Positions 10,108 to 18,228 of a stretch of 63,582 bases of DNA are shown here, piece by piece. The DNA lies in assembly GCF_002879885.1 (NCBI RefSeq), contig NZ_PNYA01000042.1:1-63582 (forward strand), in the 5' to 3' direction. The translations under genes and the position numbers were made by a program. Position 1 is the first letter of the stretch. Every line of letters begins with the position of its first letter. The stretch is from Trinickia dabaoshanensis. Its GTDB lineage: Bacteria; Pseudomonadota; Gammaproteobacteria; Burkholderiales; Burkholderiaceae. The notes under the pieces were generated by a model that was not told the origin of the DNA, did no database searches, and was given only the letters and a program-made list of their open reading frames with translations.

Positions 10108-10124
10108 GATGTGCAATACACATC
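10108..10124. promoter_or_regulatory. Palindrome in front of the HTH-MNT gene
   Basis: GATGTG-CAATA-CACATC is a perfect 6-bp inverted repeat with a 5-base spacer just upstream of the preferred MNT start. A related ACATC-GCG-GATGT repeat lies at 10174-10186 over the 3' end of the levanase gene. They are candidate autoregulatory operators for the HTH domain; function inferred. Confidence 0.4.
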
Positions 10125-10171
10125 TATGAGGTGTGATTTACAACGGATGGGTAGCCGCCGAGATGTCTATT

Positions 10172-11869
10172 CTACATCGCGGATGTGCATTGCACCTGGT
10201 GGGTCGTTAAATTCGCTTGGGACGGTTGCGTCGTTCTCGAGTCAGCGCACGCGCCGTTCTGATCGATGTTCTGCAATGGCGTGACGCTCAGTTCGCCGAA
10301 CAGGGCATTTCCGTCCTCGGAAAATAGCGCGATGCGATCGGCGTCGCGGTTCGGAAAGACAAGGTCGGTCAGTACGACGCGGCCGCCGTTCGCGAATACT
10401 TCGACCGAGCTGCGATCGACGATGATCTCCAGCCTCAGTTTTCCATGCTCGAGGGGAAGGTTCGCGATGTGCCGCTGGCTGAACGTCGCGGCGAAATTCG
10501 ATTCGCCCGCTTGCGAGCGGTCGAGTGTCAGCGTTTGTCGTTCGGCGTCGTATGTGATCTTCGTGCCGGTTCGACCGTCGGCCGAACGCCTCACCACAAG
10601 CCCTGCGCGGCGCGCATCGTGGATGGTGAGCGTCAATGCAATGCGTTGAGCCACGCCGCGCGTCGCGGCCGGGAGTTCGCGCAAAGCCGACTCGACCGCC
10701 CAGTCGCCGAGGCGTACCGTGGGTTGTCCATCGGCCCATTTTTCGAATGCAGGTGCCGGTCGAACGATGAGTCGAGGCTCGCCGTCGACGCTCTTCAGTG
10801 CGAACTCGCGCGGCAACGTCATTGCCCCACGCCACGGCGCGGTCGGCACCCGCGCGGCGTAATCCCAGTTGTTCATCCAGGCGATGGCGATCGGATGTGA
10901 CCCTGGGGTACCCGAGAACGTGCCGGCGGCGTAGAAGTCGGCACCGTGATCGACCCAGCGAAACCGGGCGGGATCGGAACCGGCTGGCGCCGTGTTGTCG
11001 GGCTTGAACGTGCGGCCGTCGAAATCGCCGACGAAATACATCGCGCCCGAGCCGCCCGCGATCGACCACGGATTGACGTTGACGATCATTACCCACTTGA
11101 TTCGCCGCGGATCGTCGTCGAGCGCCAGAGGAACGAGGTCGGGCATTTCCCAAAGCGCGCCATCGTGCGGCACGCCCGGTTGCGTGAAGTCGCTCATGAA
11201 GTGCCAGTGGATCAGATCGTCGGACCGATAAAGCTTCACGACCTGCGCATCGGCGACTACCGTCGTCATGACCCAATACGCGCCCGGCGCATACCACGAT
11301 ACCTTCGGGTCACGAAACTGCTTCGACTCGGGATCGAGCGTGAGTATCGGATTGTTCCCGTACGGTTGCCAGGTCGCACCGTGATCGAGGCTGTACGCGA
11401 GCGACTGCGCCTGCGTGCCGGGCGCGTGCCCGGAGCCCGCTTGGTAGGCGCTCGTATAGAGCGCGACGAGGGGCGGATGGCCGGGTGTACCGAGGCCCGA
11501 CGTGTTGCGATTATCCGCGACGATCGAACCCGAGAAGATTTCCTCGGACGCGTTCGCGCGCATGGCGAGCGGCTGTTCTCGCCAATGGACGAGGTCCGTG
11601 CTGATTGCATGACCCCACGACATGTTGCCCCATTCGTTGCCGAGCGGGTTGAACTGATAGAACAAATGGTAACGGCCGTTATCGTAGACGAGGCCGTTCG
11701 GGTCGTTCATCCAGTTGCACTGCGGCGTGTAGTGCACGACCGGCCGCCATTGCGCAGTATCTTCGGGGGAAGGCAAGGCGCACGTTGCCGCGCCCGCCTG
11801 TAGTCCGAAGAGACTCGCGAACAAAAGCGACGCGACTCGAAAAGGCGCGCTGGAAGCGAGGATTCTCAT
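10172..11869 (-). CDS. sacC: Exo-levanase / fructan beta-fructosidase, GH32, secreted
   Basis: A 565-residue GH32 enzyme with a signal peptide (MRILASSAPFRVASLLFASL, cleavage near AGAA). The three catalytic motifs are present: WMNDPNGL with nucleophile Asp56, FRDPK with Asp187, and WEMPDL with acid/base Glu241. A C-terminal beta-sandwich ends with the EVFANGGRVVLTD strand typical of the family. It should release fructose from levan or inulin ends outside the cytoplasm. The gene lies 172 bases behind the levansucrase gene on the same strand, with a hairpin between them. ATG 11869 fits the signal peptide; an ATG seven codons upstream is also possible. The levansucrase-levanase pair resembles the lsdA-lsdB operon of Gluconacetobacter diazotrophicus. 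Confidence 0.9.
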   Translation of the reverse strand: MRILASSAPFRVASLLFASLFGLQAGAATCALPSPEDTAQWRPVVHYTPQCNWMNDPNGLVYDNGRYHLFYQFNPLGNEWGNMSWGHAISTDLVHWREQPLAMRANASEEIFSGSIVADNRNTSGLGTPGHPPLVALYTSAYQAGSGHAPGTQAQSLAYSLDHGATWQPYGNNPILTLDPESKQFRDPKVSWYAPGAYWVMTTVVADAQVVKLYRSDDLIHWHFMSDFTQPGVPHDGALWEMPDLVPLALDDDPRRIKWVMIVNVNPWSIAGGSGAMYFVGDFDGRTFKPDNTAPAGSDPARFRWVDHGADFYAAGTFSGTPGSHPIAIAWMNNWDYAARVPTAPWRGAMTLPREFALKSVDGEPRLIVRPAPAFEKWADGQPTVRLGDWAVESALRELPAATRGVAQRIALTLTIHDARRAGLVVRRSADGRTGTKITYDAERQTLTLDRSQAGESNFAATFSQRHIANLPLEHGKLRLEIIVDRSSVEVFANGGRVVLTDLVFPNRDADRIALFSEDGNALFGELSVTPLQNIDQNGACADSRTTQPSQANLTTHQVQCTSAM

Positions 11870-11952
11870 ACGTTGTTCCGTGCTTCGCATGGCGAAGCGG
11901 GGCGAGCGCGCACGCGCGGCTCGGCGCGGCGGCTCGCGGTGAAGGAGAAACA

Positions 11953-11979
11953 AGGCGCACGTGTGCGAGACGTGCGCCT
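11953..11979 (-). terminator. Strong hairpin between sacB and sacC (attenuator candidate)
   Basis: AGGCGCACGT and ACGTGCGCCT form perfect 10-bp arms around a 7-base loop. On the minus strand the stem is followed by TTGTTTCTCC, a moderately T-rich tail. It sits after sacB and before sacC, so it could terminate part of the transcripts and lower levanase relative to levansucrase. Confidence 0.5.
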
Positions 11980-11998
11980 ACGGCTTGGTGCCGGCGCT

Positions 11999-12014
11999 GA
12001 CGACCGCGGTCGTC
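11999..12014. repeat. Perfect 16-bp palindrome in the sacB-sacC gap
   Basis: GACGACCGCGGTCGTC is fully self-complementary. It lies between the sacB stop and the hairpin at 11953-11979. As a loopless palindrome it may be a protein-binding site or RNA-processing stem; nothing further can be said. Confidence 0.4.
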
Positions 12015-12041
12015 GTTATCGTTTGTTGTCGACGGCTGTGC

Positions 12042-13592
12042 TTACCATGGGCCCTGCGCGGGCCGATTCGCGGAGATGTCGCCGTAGCCGCCCAGACCAC
12101 CGCGGCCGTATGTGCCGTCAACCGCCGTCGATGTACCGCTAATGTCGATCTTCACCGTCGGGGCGAGCGTGCCGCCACGGCGCGGGCCGATCGCATCGAT
12201 GAACGACTCGACCAGACCGCCCGGCATGACGTAGTGGGAGTACGACTGGAACGCTCGCGGGTTCTGATTCGGGTCCTGCGCATAAGGTGCGCCGGCCGGT
12301 GCGGAGAAATCGGTCGGGTTGCCGAGTACGAGACCGCTGCCGCCGTTCAACGGCAGGAAGTCGCTACGAATGCCGTTGCCGACGAAGCCGTATACGCCAT
12401 CGGGACCATCGACTCCGGCAGCCATCGTCGTCCGATGACTGATCGTGAATAGGTAGTACTTCCCGTCCTTTAGGTAAATCTGCGGCCGCTCGGTCTGATC
12501 GTCGACGCAGTTCGCCGAGAGGATCGGCGGCAGGAATTTCCACTCGGTGAGGGCCGGGTTCGTTGCGACCGCGAGGCCGACGTTAGCCTTTTGATACACT
12601 GCGCCCGAATTCATGACTGCGTTCAGATCTTCCTTGTACGGGTCGTTCGACGCATAGCCGAGATCCGCGTCGGTGCAGGTGCGTGCACCGCGCTGTCCGC
12701 CGGTATTGCCTTCGAAGACCATATAGGTCTTGCCGGGGTGAGCGGGGTCGACGAACACGAACGGATCGCGAAACGAGAAGTAGTTGTTTTGCTGTCCCGT
12801 CTGATAGTAGGTGCCGTCCGGCTGCAACAGCGCTTCATGATCGTCGAAACCAGTGAACCAGACGTGCTTGTCGTCGGCATGAATGTGGCCGTCGGCACGC
12901 GTGATGATCGCGAGGGGCGGCGTGATGTCCGCGCCGCCGGGCGCGGAACGGTTGAACGATGTCGCCGTGTAATACAGGCTGACATTGTCGCCGTGCGTGA
13001 GGCGCGCCGAACCCGACCATTCGGCGTTGTTGGTCATGGGCGCGGTGCCGAACACCTTGACGCTCGCACCGTCGGGGAACAGGTGGCCGCCCCAGGTCCA
13101 GCCGCCGTTCGCGGGGCGAAGCGAGGCCGGGATGCCCGCACGGCGATAGAAGAAGCCGATTCTCGCGTGCACGTGGCGGTCGTCGAACGTATATCCCGCA
13201 TGCGGGTCCGCGGTCAGCGAAAAGATGACCTCCCAGCCCTTGTAGCTAAGCTGGTTCGCGCGCATATCGGCGAGCGGCCAGGTGTCCCAAACCCAGACGT
13301 CCGAGTTGATCAACGGGAAGTCTTGCGGGATCGCGGGCATCGTCAGCGCCTTCGGCAGCGAGTTCTTATCGGCGCCCGCGGTGTGCGACTGCGCGACGAT
13401 CTGACGGATATCCGCGCGCGTCCAGCGCATCGTGAAGTTGCCCTCGGGATCGTAGGCCTGCTGAGTATGCGGCGTGGGCGCGGGGCCGGCTACCGTTTGG
13501 GCGTGCGCTGCAGCCGCGAAGCCGGCGACTGCGCCGCCGACGATTAGCAAACGTTTGCGGATTGGCGAGCGGAAAGCGGGAGGATGGGTCAT
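12042..13592 (-). CDS. sacB: Levansucrase, GH68
   Basis: A 516-residue GH68 fructosyltransferase of the Gram-negative type. The nucleophile lies in VWDTWPL (Asp103), the transition-state stabiliser in FRDPFVF (Asp276) and the acid/base in DDQTERPQ (Glu368). The enzyme splits sucrose and polymerises fructose into levan outside the cell. The N-terminus (RKRLLIVGGAVAGFAAAAHAQ) looks like a signal peptide. It is the first gene after the operator/promoter block at 13640-13689 and is divergent from a LacI-family regulator, so it should be induced by a fructan-derived sugar. Family members can also make inulin or oligofructosides; product size cannot be predicted. Confidence 0.93.
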   Translation of the reverse strand: MTHPPAFRSPIRKRLLIVGGAVAGFAAAAHAQTVAGPAPTPHTQQAYDPEGNFTMRWTRADIRQIVAQSHTAGADKNSLPKALTMPAIPQDFPLINSDVWVWDTWPLADMRANQLSYKGWEVIFSLTADPHAGYTFDDRHVHARIGFFYRRAGIPASLRPANGGWTWGGHLFPDGASVKVFGTAPMTNNAEWSGSARLTHGDNVSLYYTATSFNRSAPGGADITPPLAIITRADGHIHADDKHVWFTGFDDHEALLQPDGTYYQTGQQNNYFSFRDPFVFVDPAHPGKTYMVFEGNTGGQRGARTCTDADLGYASNDPYKEDLNAVMNSGAVYQKANVGLAVATNPALTEWKFLPPILSANCVDDQTERPQIYLKDGKYYLFTISHRTTMAAGVDGPDGVYGFVGNGIRSDFLPLNGGSGLVLGNPTDFSAPAGAPYAQDPNQNPRAFQSYSHYVMPGGLVESFIDAIGPRRGGTLAPTVKIDISGTSTAVDGTYGRGGLGGYGDISANRPAQGPW

Positions 13593-13639
13593 GGGGGCGT
13601 GATCTTTGAAGGGTGTAAAAAGGATGCTGCGCAGGTTTA

Positions 13640-13667
13640 TTGACGTCCAAACCGGTTTGGATACTAT
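13640..13667 (+). promoter_or_regulatory. Predicted divergent promoter toward the lacI-type gene
   Basis: On the plus strand TTGACG (13640-13645) and TACTAT (13662-13667) are separated by 16 bases. Its -10 occupies the same 10-base centre as the sacB -10 on the other strand, so the two promoters face each other and cannot both be occupied. The regulator start is about 100 bases downstream. Confidence 0.5.
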
Positions 13668-13688
13668 TTCAAACCGGTTTGGACGTCA
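13641..13688. promoter_or_regulatory. Twin LacI-type operators inside a 19-bp inverted repeat
   Basis: TGACGTCCAAACCGGTTTG at 13641-13659 is repeated as its exact reverse complement at 13670-13688, separated by 10 bases. Each arm contains its own LacI-type palindrome: TCCAAACCGGTTTGGA (13646-13661) and TCAAACCGGTTTGG (13669-13682), both with the central CG typical of the family. Their centres are 22 bp apart, about two helical turns, so two repressor dimers could bind on the same face. The site lies between sacB and the divergent lacI-type gene. Confidence 0.85.
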
Positions 13689-13689
13689 A
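13661..13689 (-). promoter_or_regulatory. Predicted sacB promoter
   Basis: On the minus strand TTGACG (13689-13684) and TAGTAT (13666-13661) are separated by exactly 17 bases. One operator fills the spacer and the other lies over the start region, so repressor binding would block polymerase. Confidence 0.65.
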
Positions 13690-13704
13690 AAGAAAATTAT
13701 TTGA

Positions 13705-13719
13705 CGGCAATGATTGCCG
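13705..13719. promoter_or_regulatory. Second palindrome in the regulator leader
   Basis: CGGCAAT-G-ATTGCCG is a perfect 7-bp inverted repeat with a 1-base centre, preceded by TTGACG (13701-13706). It differs from the fructan operators and may be the site of another regulator or of autoregulation; low certainty. Confidence 0.35.
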
Positions 13720-13773
13720 GGTGGAAATTATTGCCGGTGCCGATTGGCATCGGACGGAGGCGAGGGTCGAACG

Positions 13774-14793
13774 ATGACCGGGAAGGTGAATTTGAAGGCG
13801 CTGTCGGATGCGCTTGGGCTTTCGCGCACGACGGTCAGCCGTGCGTTGAACGGCTATGACGACGTGAGTGCCGCGACTCGTCAGCGTGTCGAGGATGCAG
13901 CGCGTGCTATGGGCTATGTCGCGGATCCGACCGCGCGGCGGCTGGCGACGGGGCGGGCCGATATGATCGGCATCGTCTACCCGTTCGGTGGCGACGACCT
14001 GGGCGATCAGCGCTTCGCGGAAGTGGTAGCCGGGATCACCGAACAACTTGCGCAGCACCAGTACGATTTCGTGATCGTTGCTGCCCGGCCGAATGCGGAA
14101 TTGAAGACCTACCGCAGGCTCGTCGACGGCAAATTGGTCGATGCACTGATTGTCGCGCGCACGTTGGTTGACGACCCAAGGATTCGGTATTTGCAGTCGA
14201 GCGCATTTCCGTACGTGGCGTACGGTCGTACGGGTATCGCAGAACCGTATGCCTGGTTCGATTTCGACAACGAGGCGGGAGCGCGCGACGCCGTGCGCCG
14301 GCTGATCGGCTTCGGACATCGGCGTATCGCCATGATCAGCGCGCCGCTTACCCTGAATTTCGCGGCTGGGCGGCGTATGGGTTTTCTCTCGGCGATGCGC
14401 GAAGCCGGCATCGCACCGGACCCGGCGCTCCTCGTCGAATGCCCGTTCACGCGCGATGGCGGCTTGTGCGCCGCGCAGTCGCTGCTCGCTCAGGCCGAGC
14501 CGCCGACCGCACTACTCGTCGACAACAACATCGCGGGCGGCGGCGCCTTGCGCGCGCTCGTCGATAGCGGTTTGCGGCTGGGGCAAGACATATCGTTGAT
14601 CGTGTATGACGGCGTGCCCCCGGACGCCGCGCGTCCTTATCGGGTCACGGCCGTCGCGCAACCGACAGGGCGCGCGACGGGGCGGGCGCTCGCGAATATC
14701 GTTTTGCGTCTACTTGCCGATGGCCGGCATGGGCAACAACTGGAAGCGCCGACGATCGAGGCCGGAAACACCGACGGCCCCGTTCGCGTTTAG
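13774..14793 (+). CDS. LacI-family transcriptional regulator of the levan genes
   Basis: A 339-residue LacI/GalR protein. The DNA-binding domain starts at residue 3 (NLKALSDALGLSRTTVSRAL) and is followed by the hinge helix region (DPTARRLATGRADMIG) and a periplasmic-binding-protein-like sugar domain. ATG 13774 is chosen because the HTH begins immediately after it and GGAGGCGAGG lies upstream. The gene is divergent from sacB across the twin operators, so it almost certainly represses the sacB-sacC operon and probably itself. The inducer is presumably fructose or a fructo-oligosaccharide, by context only. Its last 4 bases overlap the convergent PBP gene. Confidence 0.88.
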   Translation: MTGKVNLKALSDALGLSRTTVSRALNGYDDVSAATRQRVEDAARAMGYVADPTARRLATGRADMIGIVYPFGGDDLGDQRFAEVVAGITEQLAQHQYDFVIVAARPNAELKTYRRLVDGKLVDALIVARTLVDDPRIRYLQSSAFPYVAYGRTGIAEPYAWFDFDNEAGARDAVRRLIGFGHRRIAMISAPLTLNFAAGRRMGFLSAMREAGIAPDPALLVECPFTRDGGLCAAQSLLAQAEPPTALLVDNNIAGGGALRALVDSGLRLGQDISLIVYDGVPPDAARPYRVTAVAQPTGRATGRALANIVLRLLADGRHGQQLEAPTIEAGNTDGPVRV

Positions 14794-17444
14794 TTTCCAT
14801 TTCCCCCGGCATCGCCTCCCGAGGGCGGCGTTTGGGGGGTATCGGGTGTCGGCGTTGGCGACGATCCGGCGCCTGCCGGCGGGAAGCCGCCGCTCTCGCG
14901 CGCGTTACCGTTGGGTTGCCCGCCGGACGAGGGAGGCAAAATGGTCGGTGCAAGCTGCGGCGCGCTCGTGGCCGCACTCGAATTCGCCGTGCCCGTTGCT
15001 GCCGGTGCCGAGGCCTGTGTCGGCGCGCCGCTCGCGGGCACGCCGATCAGCGGCGGCTCGGACGCCGGCAACGGCACCGATGCCGGCGCAGGCAAGGCCG
15101 ATGCACCGGACGCAGTCTCGGAAGCAGGTACGGCCGGGGCGGTCGTGGCAGGTTTCATGGGCGGCGGCGTATGGCGCGCCGGCGGTTGCGGTTTGCTTCC
15201 CGAGAACCAAGCGATCCAAGCGCGCAACTTCTCGCGGAACACATCGAACGTGCTCGGTTGCACTTCCGTGTCGAACCGGACACGCGAATCGATCAGCCGT
15301 GCCCGCAGCGCGCGCTGATAGAAATCGCCGACGATCGGCAGCGCGCTATGCGCACCCTCGCCCCAGTAATTGCCGAGCCCGATGCGTCCATCGTCGAATC
15401 CCACCCACGCGCCGGCGACGAGTTGCGCATGCATCAAAATGAACCAGCCGTCGGCGTCGTCCTGCGTCGTGCCCGTCTTGCCCGCGACGTCCGCGCGAAT
15501 CCCGAAACGCGAGCGAATGGCGGCGCCGGTGCCGCGATTGACGACCTCGCGCATGACATCGATCAGCGTCCGGTCGGCCGCGGCCGGCAACGCCTGTTCA
15601 GGGGCAGCGGGCTCGAACTGGGCGAGCACGCGACCGTCGTGGTCGTCGATGCTCGTGACCATCCGCGGCTCGAGATAGGCGCCGTCGTTGGCGATCGTGG
15701 CATACGCCGACACCATCTCTTTCACCGTCACAGGACTCGTGCCGAGCGCGAGCGAGGGCACCGGCTGGAGCTCGCTGTCGCGCACGCCCATCGCGCGCGC
15801 GAGACGCGCCACGCGCTCCGCGCCCACTTGCTCGATCAACTGCGCGGTGATGCGGTTGCGCGAATAGGCGAGTGCATCGCGCAGCGTCATCGGTTTGCCG
15901 CTCGGCGGTACGTCGTCGGTCGGGCGCCAGATCTCGCCGCCCTTCAGCGGGATCTCGACCGGCTGATCGACGAACGTATCCGTCGGCTTGGCGCCGGCCG
16001 CGAACGCTGCCCCGTACACAAAGGGCTTGAACGTCGAGCCCGGTTGCCGGCGCGCCTGCTGGACATGGTCGAACGGCTCGTCGGCGAAATTGCGGCTGCC
16101 CACCCACGCCTTGATCTGTCCGTTGCGAGGATCGATCGCGAGGAATCCCGCCTGGACCTGCGTTTTGTCGTGACACAGCTTGCGCATGAACGCGCGGTCG
16201 GAACCGAGTTGCTTGAGCACGGCGTCGTCGCTCTGACCGTCGTCGCGTGCGCTGCGATATTCGGGCGATTCGCGCATGAAGGTTTTGAACAATTCGTTCG
16301 ACGGCGAACACCCCGCGCGCCCGCTCCATTGCCCGCTCGCAATCGACTGAAGCTGATTGGTCTGCAGCGCGACGGCCGCTGTCGCCATCGCCTGCAAGCG
16401 CGAATCGATCGTCGTATGCACGATCAAACCATCGGAGTAGACGTTGTAGCCGTTGGCATCGGCCCAGCCGATCAACCATTTGCGTAATTGCTGCGCGAAA
16501 TGCGGCGCGGGTCCAGGAGGCTCGACTTGGCGCTCGAAATCGACCGACAGCGGCTTGGTTTTCAGCTTGTCGTACGCGGCAGGCGAGAGACGGCCGTACT
16601 TGACCATTTGGCCGAGCACGATGTTGCGCCGTTGCAGCGCGCGCTCGGGGTTGATCACGGGGTTGTAGTAGCTATTGCCCTTGAGCATCCCGGTGAGTGT
16701 CGCGGCCTCGAGAATGTCCAATTCGTCGGCCGATTTGCCGAAGTACGTGCGCGCCGCCATCTCGACGCCGTACGCGTTGTAGAGGAACGGCACGGTGTTC
16801 AGATACGTCTCGAGAATTTGGTCCTTGCTATAGGCCATCTCGATCTTTTCCGCGGTGATCGCTTCCTTGATCTTGCGCGTGAGGGTGGGCGCGCGGCCCA
16901 CTTCATCGGGATACAAGTTGCGCGCGAGCTGCTGCGTGATCGTCGAGCCGCCTTGGCGGCTGCCGCCGAACGTGTGTATCGCGGCGGACACCGTGCGTTT
17001 CCAGTCGATACCGTGGTGCTGATAGAAGCGGTGGTCTTCGGTCGAGATCAGCGCATCCACCATGTGCGGCGAGATTTCTTTGAGCGTTACCCACTCGCGG
17101 TTCGACGGCTTGAATTCGGCCAGCAGCTTGCCGTCCGCCGAGAGAATTTGCGCGGGCCGGTCGACGCGCGCCTTGCGGATGTCGCTGATGCTGGGGGTGA
17201 ACGGAATCAGCACGATCACGTACAGCAAGACGAGCGCGGGCGGCGTGGCGAGCGTCAGCAAAACGCCGCGCCGGGTCGGGTGCCGCACGTGGTACCAGGC
17301 CGCGCGCACGGCGGACCGTATCGATTGCGCCGCCAGATCGAGCAGCGCCAGCGCGAGATGAAAGCAGATCGCCGCGAACCGCGTCATCCGGCCTGCCCAC
17401 CTCGTCAAGAAATCACGTACGGTCGTCATCAATCGGTGCGTCAC
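14790..17444 (-). CDS. Class A penicillin-binding protein (bifunctional transglycosylase/transpeptidase)
   Basis: An 884-residue PBP1-type enzyme. One membrane helix (VLLTLATPPALVLLYVIVLI, about residues 61-80) precedes a GT51 glycosyltransferase domain with EDHRFY (136-141) and GGSTITQQLARN (165-176). The transpeptidase has the SxxK motif GSTFKPF (Ser470), an SRN motif and KTGTT (Lys656). A ~130-residue Pro/Ala/Ser-rich C-terminal tail follows. The protein polymerises and cross-links peptidoglycan in the periplasm. The long N-terminal cytoplasmic segment with a further hydrophobic stretch (about 20-40) is unusual compared with E. coli PBP1A. It is monocistronic and convergent with the LacI-family gene. 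Confidence 0.9.
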   Translation of the reverse strand: MTHRLMTTVRDFLTRWAGRMTRFAAICFHLALALLDLAAQSIRSAVRAAWYHVRHPTRRGVLLTLATPPALVLLYVIVLIPFTPSISDIRKARVDRPAQILSADGKLLAEFKPSNREWVTLKEISPHMVDALISTEDHRFYQHHGIDWKRTVSAAIHTFGGSRQGGSTITQQLARNLYPDEVGRAPTLTRKIKEAITAEKIEMAYSKDQILETYLNTVPFLYNAYGVEMAARTYFGKSADELDILEAATLTGMLKGNSYYNPVINPERALQRRNIVLGQMVKYGRLSPAAYDKLKTKPLSVDFERQVEPPGPAPHFAQQLRKWLIGWADANGYNVYSDGLIVHTTIDSRLQAMATAAVALQTNQLQSIASGQWSGRAGCSPSNELFKTFMRESPEYRSARDDGQSDDAVLKQLGSDRAFMRKLCHDKTQVQAGFLAIDPRNGQIKAWVGSRNFADEPFDHVQQARRQPGSTFKPFVYGAAFAAGAKPTDTFVDQPVEIPLKGGEIWRPTDDVPPSGKPMTLRDALAYSRNRITAQLIEQVGAERVARLARAMGVRDSELQPVPSLALGTSPVTVKEMVSAYATIANDGAYLEPRMVTSIDDHDGRVLAQFEPAAPEQALPAAADRTLIDVMREVVNRGTGAAIRSRFGIRADVAGKTGTTQDDADGWFILMHAQLVAGAWVGFDDGRIGLGNYWGEGAHSALPIVGDFYQRALRARLIDSRVRFDTEVQPSTFDVFREKLRAWIAWFSGSKPQPPARHTPPPMKPATTAPAVPASETASGASALPAPASVPLPASEPPLIGVPASGAPTQASAPAATGTANSSAATSAPQLAPTILPPSSGGQPNGNARESGGFPPAGAGSSPTPTPDTPQTPPSGGDAGGNGN

Positions 17445-17526
17445 GCTGCCGTGAGCCTGTTCTAAAAACGCTGCATGGTATCAAACAGGCCGCCCCCGAT
17501 CGGGCAACGGGTCGCCGGCGCGATCG

Positions 17527-18228
17527 TCAGCGGGCTTTACCGCGTGTGCTCTTCTTCGCACCGCTTGCACGCGGCGCCTGTGCGGCCACGGCCGTCGGCG
17601 CGGCCGGCGCGGGCCCGGATAGGTGTTCCATCCACGACAGCGCTTCCACATACGAGAGGAAGTGTTGCAAATAGCCGGGCGAAACCGAGCGCATCAGCGA
17701 AAGGGAGCGATGCACCAAATGGCTCGAATTGAGCGGGCCCGCGTTTTCGGGCACTGTTTCGAGCGATTGACGCAACTGCTTCTCGGTGCTGAATTTCGAC
17801 CACGTCTCACGGAAATAGTCGAGCATGGGCAGGTCGGGCGAACGTTCGCGTCGATGCGCGGCCAACGCGTCGGCCCCCATCGATGCTTCGCTTGCCGTGG
17901 CGTCGGTTGCTCGGCCTGCCAATAGATCGGCGAGTTCGGCCAAGGCGCCGCGGCGCGGCGTGCTTGGGTGTGTGCCGGCATCAGTGGCGACGGCGTCCGC
18001 CGCGGCCCCTGCGCGTTCGATCTCGGCGGCATATTCGGCGACCAACGCAGCCACGCGTGCGTCCAATACGCGCCGCACGTCGCCGTCGTAAGCTTGCGCG
18101 CGCCGCGCCAATGCCTCGATGAAGCGAAACCGCGTAACGTTCACGCGGTCGGCGCCGCGCGCGCGCCAACCCTCGAGCGCCGAGCCCGCTTCGCCGATAT
18201 CGCCCGTGCCGCCCATGGCGCTACTCAT
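17527..18228 (-). CDS. DUF2894-family protein
   Basis: A 233-residue protein, rich in Ala and Arg, with WRARGADRVNVTRFRFIEALARRA near the N-terminus (split about residues 18-42) and a C-terminal RKSTRGK-like basic tail. I recognise it as the DUF2894 family, which travels with DUF802 and OmpA-like genes in Burkholderiales. No signal peptide or membrane helix is seen, so it is probably cytoplasmic. ATG 18228 overlaps the preceding OmpA-like stop by 8 bases; an ATG four codons downstream is also possible. It is the last gene of the four-gene operon. Function unknown; it may bind the cytoplasmic side of the motor-like complex encoded upstream. Confidence 0.7.
   Translation of the reverse strand: MSSAMGGTGDIGEAGSALEGWRARGADRVNVTRFRFIEALARRAQAYDGDVRRVLDARVAALVAEYAAEIERAGAAADAVATDAGTHPSTPRRGALAELADLLAGRATDATASEASMGADALAAHRRERSPDLPMLDYFRETWSKFSTEKQLRQSLETVPENAGPLNSSHLVHRSLSLMRSVSPGYLQHFLSYVEALSWMEHLSGPAPAAPTAVAAQAPRASGAKKSTRGKAR

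Noticed and set aside
17883-18122. Forward-strand frames over the DUF2894 and OmpA-like genes
   Set aside because: Arg-rich shadow frames without starts or similarity; the reverse-strand genes overlap neatly as an operon.
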